Source: Stramenopiles sp. TOSAG23-6
Lineage: Eukaryota > Sar
Assembly (NCBI GenBank): GCA_900128565.1
Contig: LT635988.1
Coordinates: 1-26,014, forward strand
DNA: 26,014 nucleotides
Direction of reading: 5' to 3'
Shown: positions 9,746-16,673 of the stretch, piece after piece
How positions within the stretch are numbered: the stretch's first letter is position 1
Layout of the letters: every line of letters starts with the position of its first letter
The notes under the pieces: model-generated
The model's input: the letters and a program-made list of their open reading frames with translations, nothing else
What the model was told of the DNA's origin: nothing
Database searches by the model: none
Program-made: the position numbers and the translations under genes

Positions 9746-9830
9746 GGTCACACAAGTTACGAGAAATTACCGGGTAACAGGTCACACAAGTTACGAAATG
9801 CGTTACTTTTGGTCACACAAGTTACGAAAT
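9746..9830. repeat. Three direct repeats GGTCACACAAGTTACGA
   Basis: The 17-bp sequence GGTCACACAAGTTACGA occurs exactly three times, starting at 9746, 9780 and 9811 (periods 34 and 31 bp). Copies two and three share a further AAT; copy one continues GAAAT. The spacers are unrelated. Spaced identical sites like this are typical of protein-binding clusters, such as subterminal transposase sites or an upstream activating cluster. Which of these applies cannot be decided here. Confidence 0.9.
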
Positions 9831-10207
9831 CTGGGAAAAAGTGACAGTCTGTAACTGTAGCTATCAAATCTTTTTGTTGTGGTCAAAAACAAAACACAAA
9901 TTTTTCGTGTATCGAAAACACAAATTGTTTATTGAGAAAAACTTGATAATATTAGGGTAATCTGTCTGAAATCATTGAAAATAAATGCACTTTTAGTTGA
10001 TTATGTAACTCATAAAAACTCCCACTATAATACATATTTTTTTTTTTTTTTTTTTTTAATAGAAAAATTTGTACCCCCAAAAAGAGGAAAACTCTCATTT
10101 TTTTTCATTTTTTTTCCTTCAAAATATTTCGATACTATTTACATCTGAGACAGCGTCATAGTATATAATAATGTTTTATCATAAACCTAAAAAACACTAT
10201 ATTTCTA

Positions 10208-11800
10208 TTATATAAAATGTGTCCCAGTGAGTTCCGATGGAATTTCTTTCTGTGCACGGTTTTGCTTTATATTTTTTTTACCAGTCTTTTTTTTACGTGT
10301 CCTTTTCTTAGTTTCTCCATTTTCATCAAAACTATATTTCTTCTGTTTATTATGTTGTTTATACAAAGAGTCTTTTCGACCAATTAAAATCTCGTCACGG
10401 ACATCGTGTAAGACATCAGTAGGAACAACGCTATGCCACATGGCATTATATAGGTTTCGAAAGCGAACGCTAGTATCCTGATGTTGAATTTCATCTGGTA
10501 CATATTCCTTATAACTAAAACAGAAATGATGACCAACAGCGGCGAAAGCCATTTCAACACATATTAGAAAATCAGCGAGACCACGACCTACCTCATTTGT
10601 ACTCCAATTAAAGCTTTGTGTTGAATGCACCACCCCAACTTCCATTAATAATCTAATAATACAAGACTGCCAGAATGAAAAAAATACAACCAACTTTACA
10701 CATAAAAACTTATAAAAAGGTTCTATCGGTTGTAATTCCTCTTTGCAGCAGCGATAGAACATAACCAAACTATACATTGCCCACATCTGACTAAAACCAA
10801 CTGCGAATGTAACGTAGGTATACGCTTTCGACCATACAAATAATCCTTGAAGTTCGCCATATTCAGAATCCCACACGCATGGAATTTTAGGATCCGAAGT
10901 AGTAAAAGGCACACAAATGGGAATATTTTCTTTGAGAAGCTTAGCAAGCATGGGCGAATCGACACGAATATCGCTATCACATCTACCTTCAATACCATAT
11001 CCACATACGTATTTGCCACGAGATTCTAAAATAAATACAACAATGGCAAAAAAAAGTCGTACAGCAACGTATTGAAGACATCCCTGTTTCACCTTGTAAA
11101 TAAAATGCGAACCAAGACGCCATGGTGCAAATGGGAGTCGTGGGCCCCTAGTTATAAATAATCTTGCATGTGTTACCAAACGTGGATCTTTGCGTTTCAG
11201 AAGTATTCTTAGTTTACCCTCTGAGTTTTCAGATGTTAACGTTGACGAAACAGATTTGCTAGCAACCTGTTCACAGTATGATAAAACAAAATACGTAAAA
11301 GAATAAATCGTAAATGCTTCGTAAAAATCCTTAATCGTATCAATTGATAGTGCATTATGTCTTAAATAAAGCGCGCAATACGAACTAATGGCATACACTG
11401 GAACCATAATAATTATTCTAACAACATAACGTTGTAAATGGGGCTGATAATAATGAGTCAAGTGCATAAATATTTCATACGAACTTATAATAACCGCCAT
11501 GAGAACTGTAACCAGCGCAGATATATACGCAACAGATTCAACTGACACACCATCAATCAGTGCACGAATACTAAAATACACTGTGATGGAAAATGTTACA
11601 ACTACAGTAAATACCAAAAGGCAAGCAGTACACGAGATTGCAGTTAAAGACGCGATAGTTTTACGCACTCGTCCGACTTCGGGAGATGCGTGTAGTGATG
11701 AAGTTGCCAAGAGAGTAGCTGATGGTATTTCTTCATCGTCATTGGCGTGCACCATTTCAGATACAGGTAAAATGTCGTCAACACATCGAGGGGAATGCAT
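10208..11800 (-). CDS. TMEM184 / organic solute transporter alpha family membrane protein
   Basis: The ATG is at 11800 and the protein is 530 residues. The sequence matches the Solute_trans_a (TMEM184/OST-alpha) pattern: several hydrophobic helices beginning near residue 50, HYYQPHLQRYVVRIIIMVPVYA, FYEAFTIYSFTYFVLSY, a membrane segment VRLFFAIVVFILESRGKY, VKLVVFFSFWQSCIIRLL and DFLICVEMAFAAVGHHFCFSYKEY. The C-terminal tail is strongly basic (KKRTRKKKTGKKN) and cytosolic-looking. The region between YVCGYGIEGRCD and KIPCVWDSEYG holds Cys residues absent from the short family members and may be an extracytoplasmic loop. Family members include bile-acid/steroid transporters and proteins of unclear function; the substrate here is unknown. 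No introns are visible. A 16-bp palindrome lies 33 bp upstream of the start. Confidence 0.88.
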   Translation of the reverse strand: MHSPRCVDDILPVSEMVHANDDEEIPSATLLATSSLHASPEVGRVRKTIASLTAISCTACLLVFTVVVTFSITVYFSIRALIDGVSVESVAYISALVTVLMAVIISSYEIFMHLTHYYQPHLQRYVVRIIIMVPVYAISSYCALYLRHNALSIDTIKDFYEAFTIYSFTYFVLSYCEQVASKSVSSTLTSENSEGKLRILLKRKDPRLVTHARLFITRGPRLPFAPWRLGSHFIYKVKQGCLQYVAVRLFFAIVVFILESRGKYVCGYGIEGRCDSDIRVDSPMLAKLLKENIPICVPFTTSDPKIPCVWDSEYGELQGLFVWSKAYTYVTFAVGFSQMWAMYSLVMFYRCCKEELQPIEPFYKFLCVKLVVFFSFWQSCIIRLLMEVGVVHSTQSFNWSTNEVGRGLADFLICVEMAFAAVGHHFCFSYKEYVPDEIQHQDTSVRFRNLYNAMWHSVVPTDVLHDVRDEILIGRKDSLYKQHNKQKKYSFDENGETKKRTRKKKTGKKNIKQNRAQKEIPSELTGTHFI

Positions 11801-11832
11801 CAAAATCCTACTGTTGGCTAGAACCGACTACC

Positions 11833-11848
11833 CTACTAGCGCTAGTAG
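11833..11848. promoter_or_regulatory. 16-bp perfect palindrome before the TMEM184-like gene
   Basis: CTACTAGCGCTAGTAG is a perfect 16-bp palindrome, 33-48 bp upstream of the start codon of the minus-strand TMEM184-like gene. It may be a dimeric binding site or a small leader hairpin. No other copy was noticed in the window. Confidence 0.4.
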
Positions 11849-11906
11849 TACCTACACTGGATATTCGCAGAATGCAAAAAAAAATCTGAATTCAGTATCT
11901 TTTGCG

Positions 11907-11921
11907 TTAACCCTAACCCTA
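11907..11921. repeat. Short interstitial telomere-like repeat
   Basis: TTAACCCTAACCCTA contains two CCCTAA-type units in the intergenic space between two minus-strand genes. TTAGGG telomeres are widespread in eukaryotes, but two units can arise by chance or by repair. It is not evidence of a chromosome end. Confidence 0.4.
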
Positions 11922-12016
11922 CAGTAAGTTTTAACCCCTCCCACGGTCAAGCTTTTGAATCTCTATATATCAATATTCTTTCTTTGGATCTAATTCGTTA
12001 GATATCATCGAGAGTA

Positions 12017-13042
12017 CTACTGCAATGTCAAAACACCATTACTTATTTGCTTCGTATTAGTAATTAATAGTAAAGCAATTGACGTTGAAATTACGATGCA
12101 GACCCAGTAATTTCGAAGTGATTCACATGTATATCCTCCACAATACCGATTCGTATCATAAGTGTTTCCCACATAAACAATCACTACCAAATATGTCGAT
12201 ATGAGTAATTTTAGTATATATGGATCGATGCTTTTCGAACAAAACATACCTAGACTAAGTAAAAAAACAATCACAAAACTCATATATATCACTGTAAAGG
12301 CTATAGCTATGTCAAAAAGAAATACGGGATATGCAAATTGTTGATGATGGTTGTCATATTCTATCTTGGGTGAGGATCTATTTCTTCGAGCTTTCAACTT
12401 AAGTAATTTATTTGCGATCATTTTGACGTTTTGACTTGCCACGAATGCCGCATCTCTAGCAACAGCTACTTTCAGTGCAGCAGCTTGTCTCTCTACCGAA
12501 GCGTTTTTTAGTAAGCGGTCCATTTCTAAAGTTTGATTATTTAGTGCCGCTACTTGAGCAATAAAAAAATCAGCCTTAGATCTATTATATTTACTATTCA
12601 TATCTTCAGAAATATGTCCTTTGTTTTGGCATTTACTTCCGGTACAATCTGTAAATAAATTGATATTTTTCTCCACTATAGAAGTTTCTGATGAAAAATC
12701 ACGAGACGTGTCTTTCGTGTAATCATAGTTTTGAGACCCCTCAACTAGACCTGAGCGTTCTCTAAGGGTGTATTCCTTCGGTGATTTCTTCTCGCTCATA
12801 AATATCTCAGCACGTAAAGAGGATATTTTTTTCGCAATTATAGCAATACATTCTTTTTCGTGAACACCAAGTTCTTCACACACTTGTATGGAACCTTTTA
12901 AAGTAGACACATCAGCCTCAATTGTTACACTCTCAACTTTATGATCAACGTCAACTTCAAATGAAACTTCATAATCTGAATTAACTCGCAAAAAGGTGTA
13001 TTGGTACACTATCAATGTGATCAATGTTATCCTCATGTTCAT
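12017..13042 (-). CDS. Unrecognised secretory-pathway protein with three C-terminal membrane segments
   Basis: The ATG is at 13042 and the product is 341 residues. It begins with a likely signal peptide (residues 1-22, MRITLITLIVYQYTFLRVNS), followed by an acidic luminal/extracellular region with Cys residues (EELGVHEKEC; FTDCTGSKCQ) and several N-glycosylation-type sites. An Ala-rich, probably helical or coiled-coil stretch (AALKVAVARDAAFVASQNV) follows, then three hydrophobic segments: FLFDIAIAFTVIYMSF, LLISTYLVVIVYVG and VCIVISTSIALLLI. I do not recognise the family. It is transcribed divergently from the first ABC transporter, with 271 bp between start codons. A cell-surface or organelle-membrane role is possible, but no specific function is supported. 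Confidence 0.75.
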   Translation of the reverse strand: MNMRITLITLIVYQYTFLRVNSDYEVSFEVDVDHKVESVTIEADVSTLKGSIQVCEELGVHEKECIAIIAKKISSLRAEIFMSEKKSPKEYTLRERSGLVEGSQNYDYTKDTSRDFSSETSIVEKNINLFTDCTGSKCQNKGHISEDMNSKYNRSKADFFIAQVAALNNQTLEMDRLLKNASVERQAAALKVAVARDAAFVASQNVKMIANKLLKLKARRNRSSPKIEYDNHHQQFAYPVFLFDIAIAFTVIYMSFVIVFLLSLGMFCSKSIDPYILKLLISTYLVVIVYVGNTYDTNRYCGGYTCESLRNYWVCIVISTSIALLLITNTKQISNGVLTLQ

Positions 13043-13313
13043 TCTATACGCGTATGATCAGACCATCTTGAAAGATACTCTTCATTCATAATAATAGCCA
13101 TATTACGGTACCGTATAGGTTGCCACATACCCAACGAACGACGTTACAGTCAAAGAAATCACGAAATATATAGAAAAAGGTCAAAGGAGTCAGTGCAAAA
13201 GTTTGCTATGGGCTGATTGTGTCGAGCCCTTAACCTATTGCATGCGCTTAGTTCATTCTACAAGAAGGAGTAATTTTACACCAGTGTTAAACCTACTCTA
13301 TTTCTTGGTTACA
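13043..13313. promoter_or_regulatory. Shared divergent intergenic region
   Basis: These 271 bp separate the start codons of the minus-strand membrane protein and the plus-strand ABC transporter, so both promoters must lie here. The plus-strand frame is open from 13203, but ATG at 13314 (MTEMLKL) is preferred because the paralogue has no matching upstream extension. No conserved promoter element was identified. Confidence 0.55.
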
Positions 13314-16079
13314 ATGACGGAAATGTTGAAATTGGATCTTCTCACAGAAAATATGGAAGATGGCATATGTAATAAAAAGAATCAGCGACCTAACGCGAAG
13401 TCCTTCAAGATGCGTTCACAGTGCCGCGGTATGGGTGCGAAGTTAACTTGTTTTTACAAAGTACTTCAATTCAGTCAATCTAAATTTTACTACTACTCGT
13501 CTTACTTAATTCTTTCGTTATGCCTAGCGAGTACTTCTACGTCATTCATTATGCAGCAAACTTCAATAAATAACGGGGTTTTACCCTCTGCTAAACTTCG
13601 TCTCATAGTTGTGTTTGCACTGACTGCAATTTCCGGTTGCGTACCTGTATTTTTAGTCGCAACTGGCCTTAACGTCTTACGAGAAATGAGGTTATCACAG
13701 AGTATAATGATGGATCTTGGAATGTGGTTCTTCGACACATTATGCCTTGCAGTCTTGTGCGTGGATGACCTCGCTTTTGTATCTCCGTACACAAAGCAAT
13801 ACCTTGCAGGTGCGACGTTGCTCACAGCATTAAGATTGAACACTCACAACGTTACAATGAGTGGCTTAAGTCGTGTTTATGATGTTGTAGGTGAAAATAT
13901 GCAAGATGGTTATCGTATTGATGCTCAAGATGTTNGGAACACTATTCGTAAAGCATCAATCTCTCCGTCAGCAAAAGCTGTAATGGAACGAAGTCTTGAA
14001 AATACACAAATGGACCGAAACGGTACAATTAGTGCAAGACAGTACATGGCTTTGTTCAATCTCTTCCGCAGTACTTTGCGATGGCGGCATGCGACGGAAC
14101 GTAACCGTAAATCTGTGGATATGGCGCTTGCCCGTATAGTTCAGGAGAACCCTACTATATCTATTGGAAACAACAACCCTAAAGGTCTGAAAAGATGCTT
14201 AACGGCGACTCAGAAAAATGAAGAAGATGCTCGTGAAAATTTACTCGCCGAACTTTTTGACCTTATGCGAGAAGGTAAAGGGAGTCGCGAGGAAGAATTT
14301 TCAATGTGGGTAACATTTATGAAATCGATGGGGCTTCTCATGCGAGACCAAAAAATGACAGCATCCCTTTCTATTACCTGTATGGTCTTATTTGCGTGTT
14401 GTATGCCTCTTCAGGCGTATCTTGCCGGTGAAATGGTACGAATGTGCAACGCTAGAAGAGTAGCAACCCCTGATGAACATGATAAAGACCAAGGTAAGTT
14501 TTTCACATATTTTGGTGTCATCATTGGTCTCTACTTTTTTAGTGACGTAATGTCATATACGTATCTTTACCTCTGGGGTAAAATGGGGGGAAACTCTGTC
14601 AGACGTATTCAAATGGAAATGATCCAAAAGGTCTGTATTGGTGATACTACATTTGGTGATAAATTTCGGCCTGGTAAACTAGGTAGCCGTTTCTCTTCAT
14701 CTCTTGCGGGTATATTTACTTTGTGGACAAATGGGGCGCAGTTTATTGCACTACCACCAATTCTTTTAATGGTGGCATTTGGTTTTATGGGCACTGTGAG
14801 TACAGCATACGTAATTTTTTCATTCGGCGCGATACCGTTCATTCTCTCTTTGGAATTTCTTTCAAAACGATCCTTATCCAGTTCGCGAAAGAACGTCACA
14901 GCTATGGGTATAATTTTCGGGGCGTTCCAGAATACAGTCGATATGCGCGATGCACTTCGAACTTGTGATGGATCAACGGAGTACCTTCTTGAAAACCTTG
15001 CTCATCCGGCCGATCAAGCTGGCAAGTCATGGGCACACTCTTTTCATTGGACATTATATTTACAAAACACATTTAATTCTGTTGCGTGGGGTTTTCAGTG
15101 TATTTCAACCTGTACCTTTCTTTTAGCGCTATGGAATGAAGTAATTCAGCTTGATGAATTTGTCGCTATTCAAGGTTACGTTGCTGCTGCGACCGTCCCG
15201 ATGTTTCAGGTTGGTATTGGTGCTCGATTTATTACATCTGCTGCTGGTGACGTTATCGCTATTCTTGAAATTCTTAACTGCCCAGATGTAGAAGACCGAA
15301 AAAAAGGTGCAAAGATGAAAGTCATTGAAGGAAAAGGTTTTGCTGTTTCCATTGAGAATGTTTCATTCCGATATACCCCTGAAGGACCCCTGGTGTTGAA
15401 GGGTATCACTGCCAATATAGAAGCTGGCAGTTATGTTGTGCTTTGTGGGGGTAGTGGTAGTGGGAAGTCAACTCTTCTTAGTATCCTAATGCGATTTCGT
15501 GATGCTGCTGGTGGTCGTGTCTGTATCAATGGACAAGATATTAGTAAAACATCACTCGAATCATTCCGTCAATCAAGTTCGGTGGTTTTCCAAACTACAC
15601 TCATTTTAGATGGATCTATAGCTGAAAATATTGCTTTTGGTCTCGAAGGTGACGATATTCGTGAGCGCGTGGAACAAGCAGCTCGTGATGCAGAAATTTA
15701 CGACACTATTGTAGCCACGCCGGACGGTTTCGAAACTCAAATTGGTAAGCGCTCCACGGTAAATTTGAGTGGTGGTCAATTGCAGCGTATTTGCATTGCT
15801 CGTGCTCTTGCTAGAAAGCCAAAACTGCTGTTATTGGATGAAGCTACAAGTGCACTTGATCCAATCACAGAAACTTCCATTATCCAAACATTAGAGCGTC
15901 TTCGTGAAGCTAGTAAGGGACAGCTTACAATTATTAGTGTGTCACATCATCCACTTACGGCACTGAACGCAGATAATATTTTTGTCATGGAAGATGGCCA
16001 AATCGCTGAAACAGGTACTTTTGAATCTCTGGTTGCAGCTGGTGGGCGTTTTGCGGATTTGGTGGATTCAACAAAGTAG
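13314..16079 (+). CDS. ABCB-like half-transporter, tandem paralogue 1
   Basis: The product is 921 residues from the ATG at 13314. The N-terminal third has about four hydrophobic segments (from near residue 55 to 190), then a degenerate EF-hand-like loop near residue 232 (QMDRNGTISARQ; positions 1 and 12 are not acidic, so calcium binding is doubtful). A six-helix ABC transmembrane domain begins near residue 345 (SLSITCMVLFACC). The nucleotide-binding domain has Walker A GSGSGKS (Lys718), Q-loop VVFQ, signature LSGGQ (818-822), Walker B LLLLDEA (Asp842, Glu843) and H-loop His878, all intact. One TMD plus one NBD means it must dimerise, perhaps with its downstream paralogue. One base is ambiguous (13935); the paralogue suggests a Trp codon there. 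It carries no introns. Substrate is unknown. Confidence 0.93.
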   Translation: MTEMLKLDLLTENMEDGICNKKNQRPNAKSFKMRSQCRGMGAKLTCFYKVLQFSQSKFYYYSSYLILSLCLASTSTSFIMQQTSINNGVLPSAKLRLIVVFALTAISGCVPVFLVATGLNVLREMRLSQSIMMDLGMWFFDTLCLAVLCVDDLAFVSPYTKQYLAGATLLTALRLNTHNVTMSGLSRVYDVVGENMQDGYRIDAQDVXNTIRKASISPSAKAVMERSLENTQMDRNGTISARQYMALFNLFRSTLRWRHATERNRKSVDMALARIVQENPTISIGNNNPKGLKRCLTATQKNEEDARENLLAELFDLMREGKGSREEEFSMWVTFMKSMGLLMRDQKMTASLSITCMVLFACCMPLQAYLAGEMVRMCNARRVATPDEHDKDQGKFFTYFGVIIGLYFFSDVMSYTYLYLWGKMGGNSVRRIQMEMIQKVCIGDTTFGDKFRPGKLGSRFSSSLAGIFTLWTNGAQFIALPPILLMVAFGFMGTVSTAYVIFSFGAIPFILSLEFLSKRSLSSSRKNVTAMGIIFGAFQNTVDMRDALRTCDGSTEYLLENLAHPADQAGKSWAHSFHWTLYLQNTFNSVAWGFQCISTCTFLLALWNEVIQLDEFVAIQGYVAAATVPMFQVGIGARFITSAAGDVIAILEILNCPDVEDRKKGAKMKVIEGKGFAVSIENVSFRYTPEGPLVLKGITANIEAGSYVVLCGGSGSGKSTLLSILMRFRDAAGGRVCINGQDISKTSLESFRQSSSVVFQTTLILDGSIAENIAFGLEGDDIRERVEQAARDAEIYDTIVATPDGFETQIGKRSTVNLSGGQLQRICIARALARKPKLLLLDEATSALDPITETSIIQTLERLREASKGQLTIISVSHHPLTALNADNIFVMEDGQIAETGTFESLVAAGGRFADLVDSTK

Positions 16080-16673
16080 AGTCATAGATAGCAAACATGT
16101 AATAGTGGTCAATACAAAGATTCTTTTCATAGCATAATGAAGGGAATTTTTATTTAAAGATTTTTATTTGAAAATACTCTGTAAAAATAAAACTGTCATT
16201 ATCTGTTCGTTCCTGTAATAACTATTCTTTTAGTAATACTTTTCTTGTTTTAGAATTTAATGTGGGTTTTATTCTATAGAAAATATCAGGTTACAAATAA
16301 TGTTCATTTAGTTTGACTTTATATGAACTGGTTTATGTGTTTATATGCAATGTGACTGCCTACGGTGTAATCCGCATTAGAGATGTGATAGAATTGTTCA
16401 ACAGCTAGTGCTAGCTATAGCAAAGGCCAATAATTTTTAGTTGTCGAAAATTTGAAATTCCAACAAAAAATTAAAATTCTTTCAAAAACACGAAATCATG
16501 AAAACTCAAAAAATTAAAAACGCCGTTACGGACTGTTACTTTTAGAATCTAGATATACAGTACAAAACTCATACTCATATAGATACAGTACAAAACTCAT
16601 ACTCATACCTGGAGTGTTTGCACTAAGAATCTGCCATTTTTAGTTCAAACAAGGACTTATCTTCTTATTAAGT
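16080..16673. other. Intergenic region between ABC paralogues
   Basis: No gene is seen in these 594 bp. It contains the 3' flank of paralogue 1, a small hairpin AGCTAG-TG-CTAGCT (16403-16416), and two copies of a 25-bp sequence beginning ATACAGTACAAAACTCATAC (16555-16579 and 16583-16607, period 28), ending about 67 bp before the start codon of paralogue 2. The paired repeats may be promoter sites. Confidence 0.6.
16555..16607. repeat. 25-bp direct repeat pair upstream of ABC paralogue 2
   Basis: Two identical 25-bp copies starting ATACAGTACAAAACTCATAC and ending TCATA lie 28 bp apart, 67-119 bp before the ATG at 16674. No equivalent pair is seen upstream of paralogue 1, so the two transporter genes probably differ in regulation. 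Confidence 0.85.

Larger units (their letters stand above)
9209..10207. other. Non-coding 1-kb region, candidate right end of the transposon
   Basis: No credible ORF is present. It contains, in order: a long palindrome at 9296-9318; two copies of CCATCAACATCAAA (9360-9373 and 9407-9420); a perfect 18-bp tandem duplication AATTAAAGTTTATATATT (9503-9520, 9521-9538); three copies of GGTCACACAAGTTACGA (from 9746, 9780 and 9811); and a T-run with possible introner-like sequence (10028-10130). The first 150 bp should be promoter and leader of the minus-strand 1,407-residue ORF. Confidence 0.7.

Noticed and set aside
11907-11921. Telomere or chromosome-end signal
   Set aside because: Only two CCCTAA-type units occur, with genes on both sides; too short to mean anything beyond chance.
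11499-11927. Plus-strand 142-codon ORF
   Set aside because: It is mostly antisense to the TMEM184-like N-terminus and has no family features.
13935-13935. Possible gene-breaking ambiguity in ABC paralogue 1
   Set aside because: The single N falls in an NGG codon where the paralogue has TGG (Trp); the frame is intact on both sides, though TGG is not proven.
16320-16440. tRNA-like folding sequence between the ABC genes
   Set aside because: A short hairpin is present, but no cloverleaf with T-loop and anticodon arms could be drawn.
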